From positions 1 to 5,595 of the forward strand of contig CAMLOC010000283.1 of assembly GCA_946481465.1 (NCBI GenBank): a stretch of 5,595 nucleotides of DNA. The letters are read 5' to 3'. A model generated the notes under the pieces. The model searched no databases and was not told where the DNA came from. It saw only the letters and a list, made by a program, of their open reading frames with translations. The position numbers were made by a program, and so were the translations under genes. The stretch's first letter is position 1, and the number at the start of each line of letters is the position of its first letter. This document shows positions 1 through 5,595 of the stretch, piece after piece. The stretch is from an uncultured Shinella sp. GTDB taxonomy: Bacteria > Pseudomonadota > Alphaproteobacteria > Rhizobiales > Rhizobiaceae.

Positions 1-12
1 TCAAGATCGCCG

Positions 13-1812
13 ATGGACCCGGTTCCGACGACCAGCAACCAGATCGCCCTCTCCCGCGCGACGCGGCGGCAGTGGGCCGCGTTCGCCGTCGTCGTCCTTG
101 CCCTCGCCCTCGCCGCGCTCCATGCCGCCGGCCTTTATGGCCGCGCCTCGGCCCTGTCGGCGCTGGAGGAACAGGGGCGGACCGATGCGAACCTCAAGGT
201 CGCGCTGCTGCAGGCCGTTCTGGAACGCCCGCGCGCCCTTCCCTTCCTCCTGTCCCGCGACCGGGACGTCACGGAGACCCTGGCAGGCGCCGACCCGGCC
301 AAACGCGCCTTTCTCGACCGCAAGCTGGAGGAGCTGGTCGCCGGCACCGAGGCGGCGGTGATCTATGTCATCGACGACACGGGCGTGGCGATCGCCGCCA
401 GCAACTGGCGCGAACCGACGAGCTTCGTCGGCAACGACTATTCGTTCCGCGCCTATTTCTCCCGCGCGATGGCGGAGGGCACGGCGGAGCATTTCGCGCT
501 CGGCTCGGTCAGCAAGAGGCCTGGCCTCTACATCTCGCACCGCATCGGCCCGGCCGCAGCGCCCCTCGGCGTCGTCGTCGTCAAGATGGAATTCGACCGG
601 CTGGAGCGCGACTGGCACGAAACGCAGCGCCCCTCCTATGTGGTGGACGCCAATCGCGTGGTGCTGATCACCAGCATCCCCTCCTGGCGTTTCATGACCA
701 CCGAACCGCTGCCGGCCGAAAGCCTCGCGGCCATTCGCGACAGCCTGCAATTCGGCGCGGCCCCGCTCGCCCCCCTTCCCTTCACGCCCGTCGAGGGTGG
801 CCCGTTGCTGCGCGCCGTCCAGCCCGGCGGCGGCGCGCAGACCTATCTTCGCATAACGGCGCCCGTCGCCACGACGCCATGGCATTTCGAGTATCTCATG
901 CCGACCGGCAGCGCCGTCGCCGCCGGCGTGCGCGAGGCGCGCCTTGTAGCCCTCCTCGCCGTCGGCGCGATCACGCTTGCCGCCGCTTTCACGCTGCGCC
1001 GGCGTCAGGCGGCGCTCGCCAACGCCGCGCGCGACCAGGCGGCGCGCGAAGAACTCGAACGCCGCGTCGTCGAGCGCACGCGCGACCTCAGCCTTGCCCG
1101 CGACCACCTGCAGGCCGTGCAGCAGGACCTGGTGCAGGCCAACCGGCTCGCCATCCTCGGCCAGGTCGCCGCCGGCGTGGCGCATGAGATCAACCAGCCG
1201 CTCGCCACCATCCGCGCCTATGCCGACAATGCCAAGGTCTTCCTGGCGCGCAACCGGCCGGAACCGGCACAGGAAAACCTCGACCTCATCGCCGGCCTGA
1301 CCGACCGGATCGCCGGCATCACGGAGGACCTGAAGGCGCTGGCCCGCAAAGGCCGCACCGCCGAGGAGCCCGTCATGCTGCAAGAGGCGATCGATGGCGC
1401 GATCCTGCTGCTGCGCAGCCGCTTCACCGGCCGGCTCGATCGCCTCGCCATCGCCCCCCTGCCGGAAGGCCTGCGCGTCGCCGGCAACCGGCTGCGGCTC
1501 GAGCAGGTCTTCATCAACCTCTTCCAGAACGCGCTCGAAGCCGTCGAGGACCGCGCGGACGGGCGCGTCGACGTCACGGCCGCCGCGGGGGAGGACGGTG
1601 TCGTCGTTTCCATCGCCGACAACGGCCCCGGCCTGCCGGCCGCCATCCTCGCCTCGCTCTTCGAGCCGTTCAACACATCGAAGGAGAAGGGTCTCGGCCT
1701 CGGCCTCGTCATCGCCAAGGACATCGTCTCGGACTATGGCGGCAGGCTGGAGGTCGAGACAAGCGCGCGCGGCGCCGCCTTCCGCGTCCACCTCAGAAAG
1801 GCTGAAGAATGA
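13..1812 (+). CDS. dctB: C4-dicarboxylate-type sensor histidine kinase (DctB-like)
   Basis: Inner-membrane sensor kinase that in the DctB family binds succinate, fumarate or malate outside the cytoplasm and phosphorylates DctD. The 599-residue product has a first membrane segment at about 21-43, an extracytoplasmic sensor domain at about 45-300 and a second membrane segment at about 307-328. The sensor carries a DctB-like stretch ([10 protein letters not shown] at 140-149, [14 protein letters not shown] at 162-175). A short coiled-coil linker follows, with no obvious HAMP or cytoplasmic PAS domain. The dimerisation domain has its phospho-acceptor at H391 (HEINQP). The ATPase domain shows the N box ([10 protein letters not shown]506), the G1 box (DNGPG, 536-540) and the G2 box (GLGLGL, 560-565). 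Its stop overlaps the dctD start. The frame stays open to the left edge and the Shine-Dalgarno before ATG 13 is weak, so the true start may lie slightly upstream, outside the window. Family assignment is strong. The exact ligand is inferred from family resemblance. Confidence 0.9.
   Translation: MDPVPTTSNQIALSRATRRQWAAFAVVVLALALAALHAAGLYGRASALSALEEQGRTDANLKVALLQAVLERPRALPFLLSRDRDVTETLAGADPAKRAFLDRKLEELVAGTEAAVIYVIDDTGVAIAASNWREPTSFVGNDYSFRAYFSRAMAEGTAEHFALGSVSKRPGLYISHRIGPAAAPLGVVVVKMEFDRLERDWHETQRPSYVVDANRVVLITSIPSWRFMTTEPLPAESLAAIRDSLQFGAAPLAPLPFTPVEGGPLLRAVQPGGGAQTYLRITAPVATTPWHFEYLMPTGSAVAAGVREARLVALLAVGAITLAAAFTLRRRQAALANAARDQAAREELERRVVERTRDLSLARDHLQAVQQDLVQANRLAILGQVAAGVAHEINQPLATIRAYADNAKVFLARNRPEPAQENLDLIAGLTDRIAGITEDLKALARKGRTAEEPVMLQEAIDGAILLLRSRFTGRLDRLAIAPLPEGLRVAGNRLRLEQVFINLFQNALEAVEDRADGRVDVTAAAGEDGVVVSIADNGPGLPAAILASLFEPFNTSKEKGLGLGLVIAKDIVSDYGGRLEVETSARGAAFRVHLRKAEE
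1809..1812 (+). other. ATGA start-stop overlap coupling dctB and dctD
   Basis: The TGA stop of the kinase gene (1810-1812) overlaps the ATG of the regulator gene (1809-1811). Such 4-base overlaps usually mean a shared mRNA and coupled translation, fitting a sensor and its cognate regulator made in fixed ratio. Confidence 0.9.
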
Positions 1813-3191
1813 CCGTGCCGGTCCTCCTCGTCGACGACGACAGGCAGCTTCTGCGCGCCACGGCCCAGACGCTGGAACTCGCCGGCTTTTCCGTGGCGCC
1901 GCTCGGCTCCGCCGCCGAGGCGCTGGAAAGGCTCGACGCGGATTTCGCCGGCGTCGTCGTGTCGGACATCCGCATGCCCGGCATGGACGGGCTCCAGCTC
2001 TTTACGCGCATTCGCACGCTCGACGCCGAGATCCCGGTCGTGCTCGTCACCGGCCACGGCGATATCGCGACGGCGGTCAAGGCTATCCAGGAAGGGGTCT
2101 ACGACTTCATCGCAAAACCCTTTCCCGCCGAGCGACTGGTCCAGTGCGTCCAGCGCGCGGCGGAAAAACGCAGCCTCGTCATGGAAAACCGCCGCCTGCG
2201 GGAAAGCGCCCGGCAGGCGGAGGACGACTTCCCCCTGATCGGCCAGACACCGGCGATGGACCGGCTGCGCCAGACCTTGCGCCAGATCGCCGATACGGAT
2301 GTCGATGTGCTCGTGACCGGCGAGACGGGCAGCGGCAAGGAGGTCGTGGCCCGCCTGCTGCATGGCTGGAGCCGACGGGCGAAGGGCAATTTCGTCGCGC
2401 TCAACTGCGGCGCCCTGCCGGAACAGGTGATCGAGAGCGAGCTTTTCGGCCATGAGCCCGGCGCCTTCACCGGCGCGCAGAAGAAACGCATCGGCCGCAT
2501 CGAACATTCGAGCGGCGGAACGCTCTTCCTCGACGAACTGGAAAGCATGCCGCCATCCACGCAGGTCCAGATGCTGCGCGTGCTCGAACTGCGCGAGGTG
2601 ACCCCGCTCGGCACGAACGAGGTCAGGCCGGTGGACATCCGCATCGTCGCGGCGGCCAAGGTCGACCTTGCCGATCCCGCCCAGCGCAAGACCTTTCGCG
2701 AGGACCTCTATTACCGCCTGAACGTCATCTCCCTTTCCATCCCGCCGTTGCGCGAGCGCCGCGAGGATATTCCGCTGCTGTTCAGCTATTTCGCCGAGCG
2801 GGCCGCCCGGCGCTTCCAGCGGGCGGCGCCTGGTCTTTCGGCCGAAATCCTGCGCCACCTGCGCGAACACGACTGGCCCGGCAATGTGCGCGAACTCTCC
2901 CATTTCGCCGAACGCACGGTATTGGGCATGACCGCGGCGGCACTGGCGCAGCAAGGCACCTCCTCCGAAGCCGGCGGCGGCGCGGGCTCGCTGCCGGAGC
3001 GGCTGGAACGACTCGAGGCCGAGATCATCCGCGATACGCTCGGCGCCCATGACGGCAACGTGCAGGAAACGATTGCCGCCCTCGGCATCCCGCGCAAGAC
3101 CTTCTACGACAAGCTCCAGCGCCACGGCATCGTCAGGCGGGAATTCTCCACGACCGGCGGGAAGCCTGTTCCTTCGAAACCCGATCCTTGA
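1809..3191 (+). CDS. dctD: sigma-54-dependent response regulator (DctD-like)
   Basis: Cytoplasmic NtrC-family activator that uses ATP hydrolysis to open sigma-54 promoters once phosphorylated by its partner kinase. Classical DctD activates the dicarboxylate transporter gene dctA. Of 460 residues, 1-120 form the receiver domain: acidic pocket D10-D11, phospho-acceptor D53 in [10 protein letters not shown], conserved T81 and K103. The AAA+ domain (about 142-370) has Walker A GETGSGKE (171-178), the sigma-54-contacting GAFTGA loop (218-223), Walker B GGTLFLDE (236-243), the [11 protein letters not shown] region (296-306) and WPGNVREL (356-363). A Gly/Ala/Ser-rich linker (about 383-394) leads to a Fis-type helix-turn-helix (about 402-440, ending [16 protein letters not shown], typical of DctD). 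All key residues are present, so the protein looks functional. ATG lies inside the ATGA overlap with dctB, and a purine-rich GAAAGG/GAAG stretch precedes it. Its target promoters are not visible here. Length equals that recalled for Sinorhizobium DctD. Confidence 0.93.
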   Translation: MTVPVLLVDDDRQLLRATAQTLELAGFSVAPLGSAAEALERLDADFAGVVVSDIRMPGMDGLQLFTRIRTLDAEIPVVLVTGHGDIATAVKAIQEGVYDFIAKPFPAERLVQCVQRAAEKRSLVMENRRLRESARQAEDDFPLIGQTPAMDRLRQTLRQIADTDVDVLVTGETGSGKEVVARLLHGWSRRAKGNFVALNCGALPEQVIESELFGHEPGAFTGAQKKRIGRIEHSSGGTLFLDELESMPPSTQVQMLRVLELREVTPLGTNEVRPVDIRIVAAAKVDLADPAQRKTFREDLYYRLNVISLSIPPLRERREDIPLLFSYFAERAARRFQRAAPGLSAEILRHLREHDWPGNVRELSHFAERTVLGMTAAALAQQGTSSEAGGGAGSLPERLERLEAEIIRDTLGAHDGNVQETIAALGIPRKTFYDKLQRHGIVRREFSTTGGKPVPSKPDP

Positions 3192-3232
3192 GGGCCGCAG
3201 CGGGGAGGCTGGCAAGGCCGCTCCGTCCCGGG

Positions 3233-3261
3233 TTGACTTGCGGAGCCATTTACGTTGATAT
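3233..3261 (+). promoter_or_regulatory. candidate sigma-70-type promoter for the VOC gene
   Basis: TTGACT (3233-3238, five of six to the -35 consensus) is followed after 17 bases by TGATAT (3256-3261), a moderate -10. It lies in the 136-base gap between dctD and the VOC gene, about 65 bases before the VOC start, and would give that gene its own transcript. No sigma-54 element (GG-N10-GC) with correct spacing was found in the gap, so control of the VOC gene by DctD is not supported. The assignment is by eye only. Confidence 0.45.
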
Positions 3262-3265
3262 CAAC
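3254..3265. promoter_or_regulatory. 12-bp perfect palindrome over the -10, candidate operator
   Basis: GTTGATATCAAC is a perfect inverted repeat with no spacer. It covers the proposed -10 element of the VOC promoter, where a bound dimeric repressor would block RNA polymerase. It is not an FNR-type site, because that needs a four-base gap between the half-sites. No regulator gene lies next to it in the window, so its binding protein is unknown. Confidence 0.4.
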
Positions 3266-3312
3266 ATCACTGGGCAACGGCCGGTCTTGAGGACGGGCGA
3301 AACGATAACCAC

Positions 3313-3320
3313 GAGGAGGA
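3313..3320 (+). promoter_or_regulatory. strong ribosome binding site of the VOC gene
   Basis: GAGGAGGA contains a near-complete Shine-Dalgarno core and ends 7 bases before ATG 3328. A second ATG at 3321, in another frame, directly abuts the site and is too close to be used. The spacing therefore fixes the start at 3328. Confidence 0.75.
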
Positions 3321-3327
3321 ATGAAGC

Positions 3328-3774
3328 ATGAAGATCGTCACGAGCTTGAGCTTCCAGGGGCAGTGCCGCGCGGCATTCGAATTCTACGCGGAGGTGCTGG
3401 GCGGCAAGATCACCGCTGCCTTCCCCTATGGCGAGGCGCCGCCGGAGATGCCGATCAGCGATCCGAAATACAAGGACTGGCTGATGCATTGCTGGCTGGA
3501 GGTCGGCGACCAGGCGCTGATGGGCGCCGATATGGATGCCGCCTGGGCGCCGAACATCGACAAGCCGAAGAACGGCTTCGACGTGACGCTGCACACCACG
3601 GACAAGGCCGAGGCCAAGCGCTGGTTCGACCGGCTCGCCGAAGGCGGCAAGGCCGTCATGCCGTTCGGAGAGACCTTCTGGTCGCCTGGCTTCGGCTCCC
3701 TCGTCGACAAGTTCGGCGTTCCGTGGATGATCAACAGCATTCCCGCCGCCGACTGGAAGCCGACACAGGGTTGA
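3328..3774 (+). CDS. PhnB-like VOC (glyoxalase-fold) family protein
   Basis: A 148-residue cytoplasmic protein of the vicinal oxygen chelate superfamily, PhnB-like branch. The C-terminal half is characteristic: KRWFDRLAEGGK (97-108), ETFWSPGFGSLVDKFGVPWMIN (115-136). This closely follows E. coli PhnB as I recall it (KRWFDNL, ETFW, DKFGVPWMIN). The N-terminus has the usual repeat start, with a beta strand then a helix containing AFEFYAEVLGG (16-26). The length is normal for one two-module VOC unit. The biochemical role of most such proteins is unknown, and despite the name they have no proven part in phosphonate breakdown. No phn genes are nearby. The start is set by the ribosome binding site at 3313-3320. 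The gene appears to be a single unit with its own promoter and converges on the Nudix gene. An enzymatic role cannot be deduced from the sequence. Confidence 0.88.
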   Translation: MKIVTSLSFQGQCRAAFEFYAEVLGGKITAAFPYGEAPPEMPISDPKYKDWLMHCWLEVGDQALMGADMDAAWAPNIDKPKNGFDVTLHTTDKAEAKRWFDRLAEGGKAVMPFGETFWSPGFGSLVDKFGVPWMINSIPAADWKPTQG

Positions 3775-3782
3775 CGCGTCCT

Positions 3783-3824
3783 CCCCGTTGAGCGCGCGCC
3801 GGCAACAGCGCACGCTCAACGGGG
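3783..3824. terminator. long hairpin between convergent VOC and Nudix genes
   Basis: CCCCGTTGAGCG (3783-3794) pairs perfectly with CGCTCAACGGGG (3813-3824). After one C-A mismatch, four more pairs (3796-3799 with 3808-3811) extend the stem to an 8-base loop. It begins 9 bases after the VOC stop, and its right arm contains the last codons and stop of the Nudix gene. No T-run follows on either strand, so it is not a textbook intrinsic terminator. It probably acts as a bidirectional transcription or mRNA-end structure. Confidence 0.6.
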
Positions 3825-4340
3825 CTTGAATTCGACCAATAGCGACTTCAACTCGATTTCGCGCACGCGCCGCGCCGCTTCGTCCGGGCTCACCCAGGCG
3901 AGCCGGCGCTCGCCCTTTTCCTTGAACTTCGCGGCAAGCTCGGTGGCTTCGATCTGGAACACGTCGACGACGCACGGCGCCACGTCGCCGTCGTCCAGGA
4001 GCTTCAGATAGGTATAGCTGCCGACCGGCTTCTTGTGCACCTTCCCCCGGATGCCAGCCTCCTGGAAAGCCTCGATCGCGGCCGCTTCATGGGGTTTCCG
4101 GTCCTTCATCGGCCAGCCCTTGGGAATGATCCAGCGGCCGGTGGCGCGCGAGGTCACCACGAGGATCTCGATACCGTCCCCCTCAGGCGCACGGCGAAAG
4201 CACAGGGCGACATATTGCTGGCGAAACGCGCCCGAAAACAGCTTTTCGGGGGCAGCCGCCAGCTTCTGCAGAAGGGTCTTGGGCCTGCGGATCTTCTGCG
4301 CCTTGGTCTTCTTGGTCGTTTTCAGGGCTCTTGCCGCCAA
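3816..4340 (-). CDS. Nudix-fold hydrolase with an altered Nudix box
   Basis: A 174-residue cytoplasmic protein resembling the diphosphoinositol-polyphosphate/Ap4A-type Nudix group. A basic N-terminal stretch (residues 7-25, many Lys/Arg) precedes the Nudix fold: strands YVALCFRR (43-50) and IEILVVTSR (57-65), WIIPKGWPMK (70-79), then the Nudix helix up to G96-I97. The consensus box GX5EX7REUXEEXGU is only partly kept: G75, E90, E94 and G96 are present. R81 sits where the first Glu is expected, I89 replaces Arg and Q93 replaces the first Glu of the EE pair. The C-terminal strands contain LAWVSPDEAARRV (147-159), usual for the family. The only in-frame start is TTG at 4340, since a stop (4362-4364) closes the frame upstream and later ATGs fall inside the fold. 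No clear Shine-Dalgarno is seen. Catalytic activity and substrate are uncertain because of the Q93 and I89 changes. Confidence 0.82.
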   Translation of the reverse strand: MAARALKTTKKTKAQKIRRPKTLLQKLAAAPEKLFSGAFRQQYVALCFRRAPEGDGIEILVVTSRATGRWIIPKGWPMKDRKPHEAAAIEAFQEAGIRGKVHKKPVGSYTYLKLLDDGDVAPCVVDVFQIEATELAAKFKEKGERRLAWVSPDEAARRVREIELKSLLVEFKPR

Positions 4341-4358
4341 GCATCGGAAATAGGGCGA

Positions 4359-4388
4359 AACCTATGACGAGTTGCCCACCCATGTCAA
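4359..4388 (-). promoter_or_regulatory. candidate promoter of the Nudix gene
   Basis: On the minus strand a perfect -35 TTGACA (4388-4383) is followed after 18 bases by TAGGTT (4364-4359), a weak -10 matching three of six consensus positions. Transcription would start near 4352, leaving a leader of only about a dozen bases before TTG 4340. That fits the lack of a Shine-Dalgarno. Confidence 0.45.
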
Positions 4389-4420
4389 AGGCGCCTCCCC
4401 GGACTGTTTAAAGCATCGCG

Positions 4421-4446
4421 AAACCCCGGCTCCGCCGGGGCTTTTT
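4421..4446. terminator. GC-rich hairpin terminator downstream of the GntR gene
   Basis: CCCCGGC (4424-4430) and GCCGGGG (4434-4440) form a perfect 7-bp stem with a TCC loop. AAA precedes the stem and CTTTTT follows on the plus strand. It starts 2 bases beyond the GntR stop codon when read on the minus strand, so it most likely ends the kinase-GntR transcript, although there only three U residues follow the stem. The better U-tract is on the plus strand, where no gene is visible directly upstream. Confidence 0.75.
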
Positions 4447-4448
4447 GT

Positions 4449-5150
4449 CTACTTGGTCGCCTGGAAAAGGCGATCCCTTGAGCCGGTCAGATGCTCGTGC
4501 ATGAGCTGACGCGCCCGCGCGCCGTCGCGGGCGGAGATCGCCTCGGCTATCGCCTCGTGCTCCGCGAAGACCCGGGCAAGGCCGGCCGCCTCGCGCTTCA
4601 CGGAGGCGCCGTGGAACCGCATGCCGACGGCGATATGATCCTTCAGCGCCTCCATGGCGGTGAAGAAATAGCTGTTCTGCGCGGCGCGGGCGATTGCCAG
4701 ATGGAACTGAAAGTCCGCATCCTCCCGGTGGGATTGCCGGTTGGTGGCGTCCCGCATCAGTTCCAGCGCCTGGCGGATCGCGGCAAGCGCGCCGGCATCA
4801 TGGCGCTCGGCGGCGGCGGCGGCCGCCGCCGGCTCCACGGTCAGGCGGAACTCGTAACAGTTCAGGAGGTCGGCGACGTTTTCGAGCTGCCCGAAGCCGA
4901 GCGGCTCGCGCATGCCGACGGCGCGAACGAAGCTGCCTGCCCCGCGCCGGGAATAGATGAAGCCCTGCTCGCGCAGCCGCCGCAGGGCTTCCCGGATGAT
5001 CGGCCGCGACACTTCGAACTCGATCGCCAGGTCATGCTCGGTCGGCAGGCGCTCGTCCGGCTTGTATGCCCCGGACTTGATGGCACGGTGCATGCGCTCG
5101 AAGACGAGGTCGCCGAGGCTTCTGCGTGCTGTTCCGTTCTCCAGTCCCAT
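4449..5150 (-). CDS. GntR-family transcriptional regulator, FadR/FCD subfamily
   Basis: A 233-residue cytoplasmic DNA-binding regulator. An N-terminal winged helix-turn-helix (about 11-78) has the GntR hallmarks IKSGAYKPDERLPTEHDLA (24-42), VSRPIIREALRRLREQGFI (47-65) and the wing RRGAGSFV (68-75). The C-terminal all-helical FCD effector domain (about 95-225) shows the metal-ligand set D146, H150 (DFQFH), H198 (EHEAI) and H220 (HEHL), so it probably binds a carboxylate ligand through a metal. Residues 108-114 are seven alanines in a row, encoded by a GC-only palindromic stretch. The gene starts 3 bases after the kinase stop, with AGGG at 5160-5157 as ribosome binding site, so the two are co-transcribed. 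By family habit it should repress its own operon until a pathway metabolite, here perhaps a sugar acid, binds. Its operator is probably upstream of the operon, outside the window. Regulator class is sure; ligand is inferred from context. Confidence 0.92.
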   Translation of the reverse strand: MGLENGTARRSLGDLVFERMHRAIKSGAYKPDERLPTEHDLAIEFEVSRPIIREALRRLREQGFIYSRRGAGSFVRAVGMREPLGFGQLENVADLLNCYEFRLTVEPAAAAAAAERHDAGALAAIRQALELMRDATNRQSHREDADFQFHLAIARAAQNSYFFTAMEALKDHIAVGMRFHGASVKREAAGLARVFAEHEAIAEAISARDGARARQLMHEHLTGSRDRLFQATK

Positions 5151-5153
5151 CTC

Positions 5154-5595
5154 TTACCCTGTCTTGCGGCGCAGCCGGCCCGCGATCTCTCTCAGCGTAT
5201 CCGGCGGCCCAAATCCTCCCGATTTGGCGATAATGCAATGTCCTTTGGCGTGCGCCAAGCCCAGCCCCGGCAGGCATTCGCCAAGCAGGCGGAAACGCGC
5301 GATCCCCATTTTCCCAAGGACGGCTTCCGCCGTCGCGCCGCCGGAAAGAAGCAGCACCGAGGCCGCATCCGTCAGCTCCGGACAAACGCTCTCGGCGAGC
5401 GCCTGCGAGACCTCTTCGGCAGTCGCAGCCCCCTCGCCCGGCACCGCCTGTACCAGCGTCAGCATCTCCTCGTCGGCGCCTGCCGCGCCGAGGCGGCCGT
5501 TTGGCGCCGGCAGGTAGCGCAGGGTGCCGGCATCGCGCAGCGCCGCGATCTGCGCAAGAGTGATCGGATCGCGCGATCCGATCACGAACAAGGCC
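5154..5595 (-). CDS. four-carbon acid sugar kinase (DUF1537/OtnK-like), C-terminal part
   Basis: Only the last 146 or so residues are in the window. The frame is open to the right edge and the N-terminal sugar-acid-binding domain lies beyond it, so this is truncation by the window, not a broken gene. The visible part is the C-terminal nucleotide-binding domain: VIGSRDPITLAQIAAL opens the domain, followed by LLLSGGATAEAVLGKMGI and near the end IIAKSGGFGPPDTL, matching the family patterns GSRDP, GGxTAxAVL and KxGGFG. Family members phosphorylate 3-oxo-tetronates, D-threonate or D-erythronate with ATP in routes toward dihydroxyacetone phosphate. Which of these applies cannot be told from this fragment, so no symbol is given. 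The TTG at 5591 is an internal leucine codon. It is the gene immediately upstream of the GntR regulator in one transcript. The codons of the GSRDPIT motif form a 26-bp perfect palindrome (5560-5585). Confidence 0.85.
   Translation of the reverse strand, partial: ALFVIGSRDPITLAQIAALRDAGTLRYLPAPNGRLGAAGADEEMLTLVQAVPGEGAATAEEVSQALAESVCPELTDAASVLLLSGGATAEAVLGKMGIARFRLLGECLPGLGLAHAKGHCIIAKSGGFGPPDTLREIAGRLRRKTG
5560..5585. repeat. 26-bp perfect palindrome inside the kinase gene
   Basis: The half-site GTGATCGGATCGC is followed without a gap by its exact reverse complement, and the symmetry stops at 5559/5586. On the minus strand it encodes VIGSRDPIT, the conserved start of the kinase nucleotide-binding domain. 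It contains four GATC sequences. As RNA it could fold only as a hairpin whose central bases form the loop. No function is proven, and it may be a by-product of the conserved motif plus GC-rich codon choice. Confidence 0.7.

Noticed and set aside
1..1791. A 596-codon open frame on the minus strand behind the whole dctB gene.
   Set aside because: It is codon-aligned with dctB. Stops there need TTA, CTA or TCA codons in dctB, which this GC-rich genome avoids. The translation has no recognisable domain, and dctB is unmistakable.
1734..3215. A 493-codon open frame on the minus strand behind dctD.
   Set aside because: Same artefact of GC-rich codon use. The product is a charged, domain-free sequence, and the plus-strand gene has every NtrC-family motif.
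3195..3230. Possible hairpin terminator after dctD.
   Set aside because: Only short interrupted pairings (for example AGCGG 3199-3203 with CCGCT 3218-3222) and no T-run; not convincing.
3205..3327. Possible sigma-54 promoter for the VOC gene, which would make it a DctD target.
   Set aside because: TGGCA occurs at 3210-3214, but the GC element is at the wrong distance (7 instead of 10 bases), so the GG-N10-GC rule fails.
3321..3791. An alternative plus-strand frame from ATG 3321 overlapping the VOC gene.
   Set aside because: The ATG abuts the Shine-Dalgarno directly, and the product is arginine-rich without a domain; the frame from 3328 has clear VOC motifs.
3250..3975. A 241-codon minus-strand frame across the VOC gene and the 3' end of the Nudix gene.
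   Set aside because: It conflicts with two well-supported genes and shows no family motif; considered a shadow frame.
4814..4831. An 18-bp perfect palindrome made of CGG/CCG repeats.
   Set aside because: It encodes the seven-alanine run of the GntR protein. Low-complexity GCG/GCC codons produce such symmetry easily, so no regulatory role is proposed.
4957..5517. A 186-codon plus-strand frame opposite the GntR and kinase genes.
   Set aside because: Composition is rich in Ser, Arg and Pro, as in shadow frames of GC-rich genes, with no motif or ribosome binding site.
13..5595. The idea that DctBD and the sugar acid kinase operon form one functional C4 system.
   Set aside because: They lie on opposite strands, separated by two unrelated genes and a terminator. 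Tetronate-type acids are not known DctB ligands, so proximity alone is not enough.

Overview
This is a GC-rich, densely coded stretch of bacterial chromosome or megaplasmid. TTA, CTA and TCA codons are so rare that stop-free antisense frames run behind whole genes. A DctB/DctD two-component pair, a GntR/FCD regulator next to a four-carbon acid sugar kinase, and DctB and DctD sizes close to those of the rhizobial proteins all suggest an alphaproteobacterium, most likely Rhizobiales/Rhizobiaceae. This assignment is inferred from gene type and composition, not from a database match.

Layout: (1) 13-3191, plus strand: a two-gene operon for a membrane sensor histidine kinase (dctB-like) and its sigma-54-dependent response regulator (dctD-like). 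They overlap by 4 bases (ATGA) and are almost certainly translationally coupled. (2) 3192-3327: an intergenic region with a plausible sigma-70-type promoter, a 12-bp perfect palindrome over its -10, and a strong ribosome binding site. (3) 3328-3774, plus: a PhnB-like VOC/glyoxalase-fold protein. (4) 3783-3824: a strong hairpin between convergent genes. (5) 3816-4340, minus: a Nudix-fold protein with an altered Nudix box, probably starting at TTG, with its own promoter at 4359-4388. (6) 4421-4446: a GC-rich hairpin terminator. (7) 4449-5595, minus: the C-terminal part of a four-carbon acid sugar kinase (DUF1537/OtnK-like), followed 3 bases later by a GntR/FadR-type regulator. The kinase gene enters from beyond the right edge of the window.

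How the genes work together: DctB senses extracytoplasmic C4-dicarboxylates and phosphorylates DctD, which drives sigma-54 transcription. The classical target is dctA, which is not in this window and in rhizobia often lies divergently upstream of dctB. The kinase-GntR pair looks like the downstream end of an operon for catabolism of a tetronate-type sugar acid, with GntR as the probable local effector-responsive repressor. The VOC and Nudix genes are probably single-gene units with no clear link to either neighbour.

I see no mobile element, CRISPR array, tRNA or rRNA, and no clear undescribed multi-gene system. The most unusual items are a 26-bp perfect palindrome inside the kinase gene, the palindrome over the VOC promoter, a Nudix box with substitutions at key positions, and a terminator whose T-tract points away from the flanking genes.
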